Origin: Bacteroidota bacterium
GTDB lineage: Bacteria; Bacteroidota; Bacteroidia; Cytophagales; Cytophagaceae
Direction: 5' to 3'
Assembly (NCBI GenBank): GCA_023391415.1
Contig: JAEWAY010000016.1
Coordinates: 10,448-74,447 of the forward strand
Length of the DNA: 64,000 nt
The translations under genes and the position numbers were made by a program. Below, piece after piece: positions 1-8,888 of this stretch (positions within the stretch are counted from its first letter, which is position 1; every line of letters starts with the position of its first letter). A model generated the notes under the pieces. That model saw nothing but the letters and a program-made list of their open reading frames with translations, was not told where the DNA came from and did no database searches.

Positions 1-589
1 ATCCCAACTTCCACGCGTAAAACTTCATTTGTATCTGAAACCCGTAACCAGTAAACTTTATCTCATCAAAATTGATCGCTTCGAGCGCCTCCCGATGATA
101 TAGGATAAAGCCGGCTGTGGTATCGTTGATCGGCATTCCGGTGATCGTTCGCACATAACGGCTTCCAAAATACGACATCAACAGCCGGTCCATCGGCCAG
201 TTTACCACTGTAATCCCGTTAATATACCTCGAACCTATCGCCATATCATAGCCTTCTTCGCATACTTCGTACAGCCGTAGCAAATCAACGGGATTATGAG
301 AAAAATCGGCGTCCATTTCCCCCACATACACATAATCGCGCCTCAAAGCGTATTTGAATCCGTGAATATAGGCGGTACCCAGGCCCAGTTTGCCTTTTCG
401 CCGTTCAAGAAAAAGACGATCCGGAAATTCGGCTTGCAAGGACTGTACAATGGAAGCGGTACCATCCGGTGAACCATCGTCGACGATCAGAACATCGAAA
501 GGCCTCGCGAGGGAAAAAATAGCCCTTATGATGGCCTCTATATTTTCTTTTTCATTATAGGTAGGTATAATAATCAGCGTTTTCTTCAC
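1..589 (-). CDS. Polyprenol-phosphate mannosyltransferase-like GT2 glycosyltransferase, partial
   Basis: Family 2 glycosyltransferase resembling dolichol/polyprenol monophosphomannose synthase, which transfers a sugar from a nucleotide donor to a lipid phosphate at the cytoplasmic face of the inner membrane. The N-terminus reads VKKTLIIIPTYNEKENI, typical of this family, followed by VLIVDDGSPDGT and the metal-binding DxD region EMDADFSHNP, then the family-typical GSRYING and GFILYHREAL segments. The start is a GTG at 587-589: the nearest upstream ATG is in another frame and is followed at once by a stop. The gene runs off the left edge, so about 196 residues are visible of a usual 235-250. 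Family assignment is secure; the exact lipid and sugar are inferred. Confidence 0.88.
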   Translation of the reverse strand, partial: MKKTLIIIPTYNEKENIEAIIRAIFSLARPFDVLIVDDGSPDGTASIVQSLQAEFPDRLFLERRKGKLGLGTAYIHGFKYALRRDYVYVGEMDADFSHNPVDLLRLYEVCEEGYDMAIGSRYINGITVVNWPMDRLLMSYFGSRYVRTITGMPINDTTAGFILYHREALEAINFDEIKFTGYGFQIQMKFYAWKLG

Positions 590-884
590 AGTCGTTACAT
601 ATTTTAAAATCGTTCCATAGCGGGCTATCTCTGGCGGAATAGCTTTTATGAAAGTCAATTATAAGATATATTCCTAAAAAGAAAAAATCATGCCGTTTCA
701 AATATCGCTTATAAGCCGGCCTCATCGACAACGATATCCCGGCATGGACAACTCTCTGCTAGTCTTACAGGTAGATGATTCCTCAGGCAGGCTTTTTTTT
801 TCTATGGAAAATTTCTTTGATAAAAAGAAAACACATCCTACTTTTACTCCGTAGGTATGCAATGTTTTGTTTTTTTATTTTAAC

Positions 885-1190
885 ATGAGAACTCTAGTTT
901 TAGCGACGCTGATCATGTCAGCTTTTTTTTCCTGCTCTCCCAAACCCAACGCTTGTATCAAAATAGCGGACAACGCGGAACGCGCGCGCGTCAACAGCAC
1001 GGTACACTTCATAAGCTGCTCCGTCGACGCCAAGAAGTACAACTGGGATTTCGGAGATAGCAATACATATAAAAACGCGAACGCGCAGGTCAGGCATGTC
1101 TATAAGGAGACCGGTACGTATACGGTGACGCTTGAAGTGGTGAGCGGAGGCAAAAAATCCACCGCTTCCAAAACAATAGTTATTTATTAA
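885..1190 (+). CDS. Small PKD-domain lipoprotein
   Basis: A 101-residue exported lipoprotein. From the ATG at 885 it has a signal peptide MRTLVLATLIMSAFFSC whose lipobox-like AFFSC places the lipidated Cys at about residue 17. The rest is one PKD (polycystic kidney disease) Ig-like domain with the diagnostic YNWDFGDSNTY turn, VYKETGTYTVTLEV and a final TIVIY strand. PKD domains usually mediate protein or carbohydrate contacts at the cell surface. An in-frame ATG at 867 adds six residues (MFFYFN) that would spoil the basic n-region, so 885 is preferred. It stands alone, 126 bp before the next gene on the same strand. Function unknown beyond surface binding. Confidence 0.75.
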   Translation: MRTLVLATLIMSAFFSCSPKPNACIKIADNAERARVNSTVHFISCSVDAKKYNWDFGDSNTYKNANAQVRHVYKETGTYTVTLEVVSGGKKSTASKTIVIY

Positions 1191-1315
1191 GCAGGCGTAT
1201 AGTGGGAATACCCTTATTCCTGTATCCAGCTATTTTCCAATACTCCGGCTCTGAAAAAATTTCTACTAAATAACTATTTTACTATCTTAGCGAAAGTCGC
1301 ATTAAAGTTTTCCTG

Positions 1316-1882
1316 ATGAAAATCCCATTATTGCTCGTTTTGGCCTTCTGCGCCACTTTGTCCCTTCAGAACGTAGAAGCTCAGGTGGACTCCGCGAAGG
1401 TCTACACTTACGAGACGGCGGCGTCGAGCAATCCATACGATGTATATAAGCTAAGCATGGTCAAGTACCTGACCGAAAAAAAATCATTGCCTAAAGACAT
1501 TCTGAAGTACAGCAATTGCAGGGTATTGTATCTTTCAGCACCCACCAAGCGCATTGTAAAAGGAAAGCAATATTTCGGAGAGTCGAAATTTAAAGACATT
1601 CCCGATTGGATTTCCGGTTTTGAATCCATAGAGCGCATTGAAATCCGGGGACACGCCGGATTTCGGTTCGACAAAGAGTTGCTGAAATTAAAAGACTTAA
1701 AATCGCTCCGAGAGCTGGAAGTTGAGCCGGAAGAAATAAATGACGAGCTGATCTCGGCGCTTTCGGAATTCAGACAACTTAAAGAACTGGTAATTTATAG
1801 CTCTACGGAACAAGACGCCCGTCACCACGCGCGATTGAAAGAATTGCTGCCAGACTGTCATGTACAGATCGTGCTCCAATAA
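1316..1882 (+). CDS. Exported leucine-rich-repeat-like protein
   Basis: A 188-residue protein with a cleavable signal peptide (MKIPLLLVLAFCATLSLQNVEA, cleavage before QVDSA). After residue 90 the sequence has a leucine-rich-repeat cadence: IPDWISGFESIERIEIRG, LKDLKSLRELEVEP, and LSEFRQLKELVIYSS. This suggests two to three degenerate LRR units packed at the C-terminus. I do not recognise a named family. Homologues of this size in Cytophagales are usually annotated as hypothetical. It follows the PKD lipoprotein on the same strand, but the 126-bp gap contains sequence that could hold its own promoter, so an operon is not implied. Confidence 0.65.
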   Translation: MKIPLLLVLAFCATLSLQNVEAQVDSAKVYTYETAASSNPYDVYKLSMVKYLTEKKSLPKDILKYSNCRVLYLSAPTKRIVKGKQYFGESKFKDIPDWISGFESIERIEIRGHAGFRFDKELLKLKDLKSLRELEVEPEEINDELISALSEFRQLKELVIYSSTEQDARHHARLKELLPDCHVQIVLQ

Positions 1883-1978
1883 GATATCCGGAAAGATTTT
1901 TTTATAATCAAATTAATTTTATCAATCCACTTATAGAGAGGAGAGGCGGCTTATACGAACGGATCTTTCTGGTCAAGA

Positions 1979-2302
1979 TCAGGATACCGTTTTGATACCA
2001 ATAATGGAGCCTATCAATGTAGCGATAAAAAACAGGCGCCAGAAATTGGCGGGATCTTTGAAGAAAACGACCCCGATCAATACGGTGCCGACAGCCCCGA
2101 TACCCGTCCATACCGCGTAGGCTGTCCCGAGGGGCAGGCTCTGAGCCGCTTTTACCAACAAGACCATACTACAGGCGAGAGCGACCGCGAAACCGGTATA
2201 CCAGTACAAAGCTTCCATGCCATGAGTTTCCTTTGTCTTGCCCAGGCAAAAAGTAAAAGCCACTTCGAATAAGCCCGCGATAATCAGAATAATCCAGTTC
2301 AT
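1979..2302 (-). CDS. gdx: SMR-family exporter of the Gdx/SugE type
   Basis: A 107-residue small multidrug resistance protein with four predicted transmembrane helices (about 2-20, 33-51, 58-78 and 86-104). The essential proton- and substrate-coupling glutamate is at position 13 (AGLFEV), and the helix-3 signature LPLGTAYAVWTGIGAVGT matches the Gdx (formerly SugE) subgroup, which exports guanidinium or small quaternary ammonium ions as an antiparallel dimer. Length is typical. The family also includes EmrE-type drug exporters, but those lack this helix-3 wording. No guanidine riboswitch was recognised in the short upstream region. It is followed by nothing on the same strand, so it is probably monocistronic. 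Confidence 0.88.
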   Translation of the reverse strand: MNWIILIIAGLFEVAFTFCLGKTKETHGMEALYWYTGFAVALACSMVLLVKAAQSLPLGTAYAVWTGIGAVGTVLIGVVFFKDPANFWRLFFIATLIGSIIGIKTVS

Positions 2303-2371
2303 GGTTTAAAAATAGAATACGCGGCTTTAGTTTCCATAGGTTTTGGCAAAAATTTTACTCCCGGCCCGCGC

Positions 2372-3415
2372 CTATTCTCCCCAGAAAGCGCCATTTGTAG
2401 TTACCAGGGCCTTTCGATGCTCTTCTCTCAGCGTATTCAGTATACCTGGCCTACGCGTCCCGGACAGAAACTGGACATCGTATATTTCTTCCACACTATT
2501 TTCGTATCTAATAAAACCAACCTGTTCGCCACTAGGGAGATGAATCGCGACGACGCCACAGAAAAGGGCGTCTCCGGCCACAGGCAATTCTCTAAACACG
2601 CTCGAGTTTTTACGAATCTCCGACAAGCCGATAAACAGAATGTCGCCCACACGGCACATACCTCTCAGGAAACCCTTAAGCCTGGCGATTGTATCATATT
2701 GCCCGGTAGCGGGATCTATCATAATCAATTCGCCTGTAGCGGAACATAAGACCAATAAGCGTCCCTCGTACATCCGCGGGGAATGAGGCATGGCGAGACC
2801 ATGACAAACAATCTCTCCGGACTCTACCTCAATCACCGCGCCGCCATCGCGGACTTGAGTTCTCCAGCCCTTGGGAGTGTCGGTGATACCCAGCACGGTC
2901 ACATAGCGCGGTTTGCCGTTTTCCATCGCCATGCCGTTGAGGTGACAGCGATCATCGGGCGTGAGGTCCGAGATAAAAGGAGGTTTCCATCGGAATTTAA
3001 AGCTAAACTCCTCATCAATGACGCTCAGGCAGGAAAACCGGGTGTTGACCGCCCACAACCCTCCGTCACCCCAGGCCATGTCGTGCAGATCAATTTCTCC
3101 GCTATAGTAAGTAGCTCTGGGCAGATAAAGACTATCATAAACGCCGGAGCCATAATTGCCCGCCAGAGAACGGGAATTGGCCAGAACCTGTACTTCATAC
3201 CGCGTGGCTACCGCGAGCTTATCGCCTTTTACGGCCAATCCCATAGCCTTGTCATATTGACGGGGCAATTGAACAATTTCTTTTTCGCCGACCGCGCTGA
3301 TAAAGATAAGCTTACCGGCCTGATAAGTCGTTATCGCCAGAGTTCCCCCCAGCTTCCACAGAAGCTCCCGCATACCCGGAGAAACCAAACAGGCGAAGGG
3401 TGGCAGATTTTGCAT
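2372..3415 (-). CDS. TIGR03032-like conserved protein (beta-propeller-like)
   Basis: A 347-residue protein without signal peptide that resembles the TIGR03032/DUF4915 family. Recognisable stretches are LAITTYQAGKLIFI near the N-terminus, the motif IDLHDMAWGDGGLWAVNT with RFSCLSV after it, and LNGMAMENGKPRYVT followed by GLAMPHSPR. The regular spacing of hydrophobic strands and the conserved His/Asp positions fit a six-bladed propeller, but the biochemical role of the family is not established; family members are often near glycan or TPR proteins. It is separated by 69 bp from the upstream exporter gene on the same strand and by 90 bp from the T9SS protein, so co-transcription is possible but not shown. 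Confidence 0.75.
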   Translation of the reverse strand: MQNLPPFACLVSPGMRELLWKLGGTLAITTYQAGKLIFISAVGEKEIVQLPRQYDKAMGLAVKGDKLAVATRYEVQVLANSRSLAGNYGSGVYDSLYLPRATYYSGEIDLHDMAWGDGGLWAVNTRFSCLSVIDEEFSFKFRWKPPFISDLTPDDRCHLNGMAMENGKPRYVTVLGITDTPKGWRTQVRDGGAVIEVESGEIVCHGLAMPHSPRMYEGRLLVLCSATGELIMIDPATGQYDTIARLKGFLRGMCRVGDILFIGLSEIRKNSSVFRELPVAGDALFCGVVAIHLPSGEQVGFIRYENSVEEIYDVQFLSGTRRPGILNTLREEHRKALVTTNGAFWGE

Positions 3416-3504
3416 AGTCGTAGGAATATGTTTAACCGAAAAAGATATAGGTATTCTATACGCTTTTTCATAATACCAGTCAGATTTTACAGACGCGGAT
3501 CGCC

Positions 3505-5457
3505 TTACTCAAGGATGAGTTTTTTGATTCCGGTCCGTTCATTTTGTGTAAACTCAAGCAGGTATGTTCCGGAAGGCAGGCCTTCAACCGAAATGATCCG
3601 GTTACTGATCCGCTGCCGCTTCAGGACATTCCCCGCGAGATCCATGATCCGGATCTGAACATCGCCTTCCAGATCGATTCGCGCCGACTCCCTGGCCGGA
3701 TTAGGATATAGGCGCGTCGACTCTCCAAACGCCTTGAGGGTATAATTCAAGCCTGTCTCCACCAGATCAACAACGGTAATTATGAATACTTTTTCAAGAC
3801 TCAGTCCACCCTCATCAACGACCCGGAGCCGGATACTATACCTGTCTTTTATTTCAAAATCAGGGGCTTCCCTGATCAGTAAACGATCGTCTTCAATGAA
3901 GAAAGCCTCATTATCGTCATCTCCGGCGCCTTCCGTCAATAAATAAGTAAATTCTTCATTTTCATCAGGGTCGATCGCGCTTAATATCGCGATGACTGTT
4001 CCCGCGGATACATTTTCGTCTACCTCAAGGTCTGACGGATCTATGTCCTCTGGTGGATGGTTGATCGTATATCGTTGGGCGTAAATACCATGGCCGCCGC
4101 CATCCTGTCCTTCACTTGTCCAGGCAATGACAAAGTTCTTATTATCGGCTATGGCGACAGAAGGAGAGGACTGACTACCAGTGGTATAGGTATTTACAAG
4201 AAACTCCGCGCCTTCCGGTTCGCCAGTTGAATTGTAGCGCCGGGCGGAGACGCCGCCACTATTATTATCGAGCGCGGCGCTGTTCCAGGCAATAAGAAAG
4301 TCACCGGCGCTATTCATATGGACGGACGGAGCGTCTTGGCTTCCCTCGATCCGCGTATTTACAAGAAACTCCGAACCAATAGGTTCGCCCAAAGCGTTGT
4401 ATCGTTGGGCGTATATGCCATCGCCGTCGCCATCCTGAAGACTTTGCCAGACTACCACAAAATCGCCGTCGCTATCCATAGCGACATCGGTAGCCTTTTG
4501 CTGTCCTCGCGTGTAGGTGTTTACCTGAAACTCCGCTCCCTGTTTCACGCCGCTTGCGTTATAGCGTTGGCCGTAAATACCGTAGCTGCTCCCATCCTGA
4601 TTATCGCTCTGCCAGGTAACGACAAAATCACCATCGTCGTCCATAGCTACGGCGGAAAAACGCTGGATACCATCAACGCGTGTATTGACATGCTGTTCTC
4701 CGCCCAGGGCCTCCCCGGAGGCATTGTACCGCCGCGCGAAAATTCCGTAGCGCGTATCCTGCGGACAACTCCAGGCAACGACAAAATCGCCGTCGCTGTC
4801 CATGGCGACGGAAGGAGAGTATTGATTTCCGTCTGTATATATATTTACCTGAAATTCATTCCCCAGAGCCATACCGGACGCGTCGAAACGCTGCCCGAAG
4901 ACACCTCCTTGATGACCATCCTGGCCATGACTGGTCCAGACTATGACAAAATTGCCATGGCCATCCATAGCGATGGCTGGCTGAGTCTGCCGCCCCTGCA
5001 TATGAGTATTTACCCTAAACTCAGCGGCGGCAGGCTGTCCCGCCGCGTTGTATCGTTGGGCGTAAATACCATATTCCGTCGGGTCGTCCTGGCCCCTGCT
5101 AGCCCAGGTAACGACAAAACCACCATTCCTGGCTATGGCGATCTTTTGATATCGCTGCGCGCCTATAGTATGTGTATTGACCCTGAATTCTTCTCCCACT
5201 GGCTTCACTTCCTGAGCTACCGAAGAGCTAAAACTTAATCCTGTAATCGCCAGAGCAACACCACCATGTTGAAATTTATTTTCAAAACGCGTTAATCTGG
5301 CTTTCATTCTTTCAAGCCTTCTCAAGATCCTGTACTGCCGGCGGTGGCCTAACTCTCTAAATCTGCCGGACCAAAGACTTTTACTGAACCGGATCCGCGA
5401 TTTATTGTATAAGGCTATAAGACGCTGGTATAAGTAATCAAATATATTTTTACGCAT
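3505..5457 (-). CDS. T9SS surface protein with seven tandem repeats and a cadherin-like domain
   Basis: A 650-residue secreted protein. Residues 1-65 form a strongly basic extension (for example RRQYRILRRLERMKARLTRF) ahead of a hydrophobic segment GVALAITGLSFSSSVAQ that looks like the real signal peptide core. Residues about 85-440 hold seven tandem units of about 51 residues built on EFRVNTHTxGxQ, VAMDxDGDFVVxW and GIYAQRYNAxGEP. Residues 450-540 resemble a cadherin repeat (LEVDENVSAGTVIAILSA, FEIKDRYSIRLRVVDEGG). The C-terminal ~75 residues (LYPNPARESARIDL ... GLPSGTYLLEF) are a type A T9SS sorting domain. Likely an adhesin or surface-exposed structural protein; ligand unknown. Confidence 0.82.
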   Translation of the reverse strand: MRKNIFDYLYQRLIALYNKSRIRFSKSLWSGRFRELGHRRQYRILRRLERMKARLTRFENKFQHGGVALAITGLSFSSSVAQEVKPVGEEFRVNTHTIGAQRYQKIAIARNGGFVVTWASRGQDDPTEYGIYAQRYNAAGQPAAAEFRVNTHMQGRQTQPAIAMDGHGNFVIVWTSHGQDGHQGGVFGQRFDASGMALGNEFQVNIYTDGNQYSPSVAMDSDGDFVVAWSCPQDTRYGIFARRYNASGEALGGEQHVNTRVDGIQRFSAVAMDDDGDFVVTWQSDNQDGSSYGIYGQRYNASGVKQGAEFQVNTYTRGQQKATDVAMDSDGDFVVVWQSLQDGDGDGIYAQRYNALGEPIGSEFLVNTRIEGSQDAPSVHMNSAGDFLIAWNSAALDNNSGGVSARRYNSTGEPEGAEFLVNTYTTGSQSSPSVAIADNKNFVIAWTSEGQDGGGHGIYAQRYTINHPPEDIDPSDLEVDENVSAGTVIAILSAIDPDENEEFTYLLTEGAGDDDNEAFFIEDDRLLIREAPDFEIKDRYSIRLRVVDEGGLSLEKVFIITVVDLVETGLNYTLKAFGESTRLYPNPARESARIDLEGDVQIRIMDLAGNVLKRQRISNRIISVEGLPSGTYLLEFTQNERTGIKKLILE

Positions 5458-5632
5458 ATCTGAAAGATTTTGGGACGATTGGCTGACGCAAGATAAAACA
5501 TAATGATGACTTTAGCACTGTAAAATCATGTATATCCGGCTATTCTTAAATTGAGGTTACACGCGTTATGAACTAGGGCTTCATTTTTAACATCGCTTCC
5601 TAAAGAAGCTTGACCTATGCCCAAGAAAGCCG

Positions 5633-7578
5633 ATTTCAATTCCAACATGGTACGATTAAAAGAAAGCTAAAAACGACAAATTGTCGTACATTGGTTCTAT
5701 TTCAATTCCAACATGGTACGATTAAAAGAGAGATTCACTCCCGGAACAATAGAGGATGAAATTATTTCAATTCCAACATGGTACGATTAAAAGGTGCTGG
5801 CTTTATCAGCTTCCTGCAACATCCGCAAAATTTCAATTCCAACATGGTACGATTAAAAGCAGCAGGCGTTTGCTCAATCACCGCGCGTTGATATGAATTT
5901 CAATTCCAACATGGTACGATTAAAAGTCTGTTTCGGCGTAAATTCTTTGAAAACAGACGTATTTCAATTCCAACATGGTACGATTAAAAGTCCTGCCGAC
6001 TTGCCAACAGGCGAGCATCCTTATCAAATTTCAATTCCAACATGGTACGATTAAAAGACTTGTCTTCGTATTTGTACAGCTTCTGTATCAATTTATTTCA
6101 ATTCCAACATGGTACGATTAAAAGGAAATAAGCTGGATTTCCGTATTCGTTATGATACAATTTCAATTCCAACATGGTACGATTAAAAGATTAGATGGCA
6201 TTAAGATAAAATCCGTCGGTGTCTCATTTCAATTCCAACATGGTACGATTAAAAGGCCAGGGCGTATTTAACCGGTTTGTAGGGGAGTAATTTCAATTCC
6301 AACATGGTACGATTAAAAGAAAGAGGGTGAAAATAAAAAGACAGACCGAGAACGAATTTCAATTCCAACATGGTACGATTAAAAGCATTAATCCGGAAGC
6401 GGCGGAACATTCAGGCTACTTCATTTCAATTCCCACATGGTACGATTAAAAGGACCAGCGGCAATTTTTTTAATATTGTCCTCGAGCTATTTCAATTCCA
6501 ACATGGTACGATTAAAAGCTTCTGAGGATATAGGCGCCATCCAGCACAAATTGTAATTTCAATTCCAACATGGTACGATTAAAAGTTGAAATCGAAGCCG
6601 CTGATCGCCGTGTCTATACGGTATTTCAATTCCAACATGGTACGATTAAAAGAAAGGAGAGGCGGCATGAGCGCGATATATAAAGCCTATTTCAATTCCA
6701 ACATGGTACGATTAAAAGGAAACTGAGCATAATTAAGTAACTCAGTATAATCGTTCTTTCAATTCCAACATGGTACGATTAAAAGCCCGCCGCTAAAATC
6801 GTTAGATTTTGCACTAGCATACTTTCAATTCCAACATGGTACGATTAAAAGGGACCTTCCAAACGACATTGAAGAACTCGCCAACTCTTTCAATTCCAAC
6901 ATGGTACGATTAAAAGATGTGTCTTCCGGAGTGACTTATAATTTCTATCCTTCTTTCAATTCCAACATGGTACGATTAAAAGTTCAAGGGGCATATAGGA
7001 AACCGCTCTTTGGACAGCTTTCAATTCCAACATGGTACGATTAAAAGGGAAAAGACATAAAGATAATTAAATCATTTCTAAACCTTTCAATTCCAACATG
7101 GTACGATTAAAAGACCGGTGCTGGCTTTCTTTTGCTCCGACTGTGCAGGCTTTCAATTCCAACATGGTACGATTAAAAGCCGGTTGGCGTCCGCTGAATC
7201 CGCCGCGGATATGTACTTTCAATTCCAACATGGTACGATTAAAAGTCGGAGATGCGGATTAAATTATTGTCGTACCAGCCAGCTTTCAATTCCAACATGG
7301 TACGATTAAAAGATATACCTCAGTGACTCATCGTTTATTATAGATTGTCTTTCAATTCCAACATGGTACGATTAAAAGAATAGCGAGATATCTATCTCTA
7401 TACTCTCTATTGTCGTCTTTCAATTCCAACATGGTACGATTAAAAGAAGAATTTTGTTTAATTTTTCACGAGATTCAGCCAACTTTCAATTCCAACATGG
7501 TACGATTAAAAGCAGAGGGATGATGTTAGAACCGATCAGGTAAACAAACTTTCAATTCCAACATGGTACGATTAAAAG
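5633..7578 (-). CRISPR. CRISPR array 1: 30 repeats, 29 spacers
   Basis: Thirty 30-nt repeats starting at 5633, 5699, 5764 and so on to 7549, with spacers of about 34-38 nt. On the plus strand a repeat begins ATTTCAATTCC, has core AACATGGTACG and ends ATTAAAAG. Read on the minus strand it ends in ATTGAAAT/G, matching the 8-nt 5' handle common in type I/III crRNAs, so transcription is leftward from the leader at 7579-7790. Repeats 1-17 (5633-6718) begin with A; repeats 18-30 (6756-7578), the leader-proximal ones, all begin with C instead. The repeat at 6423 carries one internal substitution (TCCCACATGG). No cas gene directly abuts this array; the Fic gene lies beyond its leader. Confidence 0.98.
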
Positions 7579-7790
7579 CCGTCTGGCTGCGAATACAAAT
7601 ATGCCTAAAATCAGGATGATAGCAAAAGGAGAGGAGCGTTTTTTTGACTAAAAAGTCGTCGATCACCAATGATATGATTTTGCCCGGGCATCGAAGACTT
7701 CTGAAAATCAAAAACTTATCTACTTTTTCATGTATTCAAGGCTGTTTTCAGGCTAGTTTTGGACCTGTATAAAGACGATCGACGACTTTC
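7579..7790 (-). promoter_or_regulatory. Leader of CRISPR array 1
   Basis: This 212-bp segment begins right after the last repeat of array 1 and aligns without gaps to 14839-15050 next to array 2, with about 20 mismatches by my count (about 90% identity). Homology stops sharply at both ends: at the repeat on the left and after GACGACTTT on the right. This is what is expected of a leader carrying the array promoter and the spacer-integration signals. It contains AAGTCGTCGATC at 7653-7664, a decayed inverted copy CATCGAAGACTT at 7689-7700 and an intact inverted copy GATCGACGACTT at 7777-7788. Direction (leftward) is inferred from the repeat handle and the position of this segment. Confidence 0.85.
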
Positions 7791-7847
7791 ATACTTCTTA
7801 AAGCCATACGTCCATGTCACTGCAAACTTCATTTTTTTCCCAAAGAG

Positions 7848-8660
7848 CTAAAAAAAGAATGTCAAGTCATTTCCTCCGCTATTACGTTTTTTCCCGGTTA
7901 ACTTGTCATACTTTTCTATTTCCTCCTTCAGATAACGTTCGTACTGGGTATACATAAAGTACTTAAAAATGGAAGCGTCTTCCTGTTGCCTGCTTTCTTT
8001 CAAAGCTGTAAAATAATCCGCTTTATCCTCTTTATATACTATCGCCATCGGCAGATCTGCCACCCGTTGTATATAGTTCATCAGCAAACGACTGGTTCGC
8101 CCGTTGCCATCATAAAACGGATGGATCGATACAAGGTGAAAATGTGCCATAAAAGACACTTCCAGTATATCAGTAGAAGTGCTACACTCGGCAAGTTGTT
8201 TCTTTATTGCCAATACCAGTTCTTCAACCAGATATTCTACTTTGTCATAATTGACAAAATAAGAATCACCCGCGCTGACATTACCTTTGCGATACATACC
8301 TTGTGAAGCATCAATGATACCGAACACTGTCTGATATATCGCGCCTGTTCCTTTCATAACCCGCGCGTTGACAGCCCTTATAAAAGCTGAGGAAACAGGT
8401 TCTTTTCTACTGGCAGTATCCAATACAAACTGTAAAGCCTGAAAGTGATCTCTTGTCATCAGGCTATGCTCAAGGGGTTTGCCTTTAGGCGTCAGATTTT
8501 CTTCCAGCAAAAGCCTGGTTTCTACATCCGTCAGCGTAGAACCTTCGATTGTTGCCGAATGATGAACGATCGCGTATTGATTAAACTTTTCATAATCAAT
8601 AATCTCATCAAGATTCTTGCTGTAATACTGCTTAAGGAGTTTTTCGACAGCCGCTTTCAT
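7848..8660 (-). CDS. Class II Fic-domain protein (predicted AMPylase)
   Basis: A 270-residue Fic protein that would transfer AMP or another nucleotide moiety to a hydroxyl side chain of a target protein. The catalytic loop HPFYDGNGRTSRL matches the full HPFx(D/E)GNGRxxR consensus (His at about residue 180), so it should be active. The N-terminal inhibitory motif (S/T)xxxE(G/N) is present as SATIEG (about residues 35-40), placing it in class II with in-cis autoinhibition. I choose the ATG at 8660 (MKAAVEKLL); the open frame extends to 8753, but that extension reads through a degenerate CRISPR repeat at 8701-8730 and has no family similarity. It lies between the two arrays, co-oriented with both. 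Target unknown. Confidence 0.9.
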   Translation of the reverse strand: MKAAVEKLLKQYYSKNLDEIIDYEKFNQYAIVHHSATIEGSTLTDVETRLLLEENLTPKGKPLEHSLMTRDHFQALQFVLDTASRKEPVSSAFIRAVNARVMKGTGAIYQTVFGIIDASQGMYRKGNVSAGDSYFVNYDKVEYLVEELVLAIKKQLAECSTSTDILEVSFMAHFHLVSIHPFYDGNGRTSRLLMNYIQRVADLPMAIVYKEDKADYFTALKESRQQEDASIFKYFMYTQYERYLKEEIEKYDKLTGKKRNSGGNDLTFFF

Positions 8661-8700
8661 AAAAATCAGTTTCGAGGTAGCGAATCGGAGCATTCCCGCC

Positions 8701-8730
8701 GTTTCAATTCCAACATGGTACGATAAGAGC
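8701..8730 (-). repeat. Orphan degenerate CRISPR repeat
   Basis: Plus-strand GTTTCAATTCC followed by the unchanged core AACATGGTACGAT, with the last six bases changed to AAGAGC. It is 158 bp left of the first recognisable repeat of array 2 and 40 bp upstream of the chosen fic start. It is most simply a relic of the old, trailer end of array 2. The 158 bp between it and array 2 (8731-8888) show no further repeat and no gene. Confidence 0.9.
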
Positions 8731-8888
8731 AAGTTAAGAAAAATGTTTAGCAATGCGAAACTAAAACGATTCGATTCTGAAATAATAAGATGGGCATTGA
8801 AAGCTTAACGTGTTAGGTGACACGTTTTTAAGTCGCCCTCATGCAAACTTATGACTAAAATTCCCGAAGCTTGCTGGCTGAGGCTCTC

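Noticed and set aside
1979..2371. Guanidine riboswitch upstream of the gdx gene
   Set aside because: The upstream region is short (69 bp to the next gene's stop) and shows no recognisable guanidine-aptamer motifs.
4318..5238. 306-codon plus-strand frame opposite the T9SS repeat protein (and 2783-3658 opposite the TIGR03032-like gene)
   Set aside because: Complement of a tandem-repeat gene; repeats force a periodic antisense frame. No independent signal.
5794..7150. Two array 1 spacers (5794-5829 and the one starting at 7114) share GTGCTGGCTTT
   Set aside because: Only 11 bases match in different positions; too short to argue for a common source.
7848..8660. Fic as toxin of a Fic toxin-antitoxin pair
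   Set aside because: The inhibitory motif is within the protein (class II) and no small antitoxin gene is adjacent.
8661..8753. Fic start at 8753 as given by the longest frame
   Set aside because: The extension translates a CRISPR repeat relic and lacks similarity to Fic proteins; ATG 8660 fits the family.
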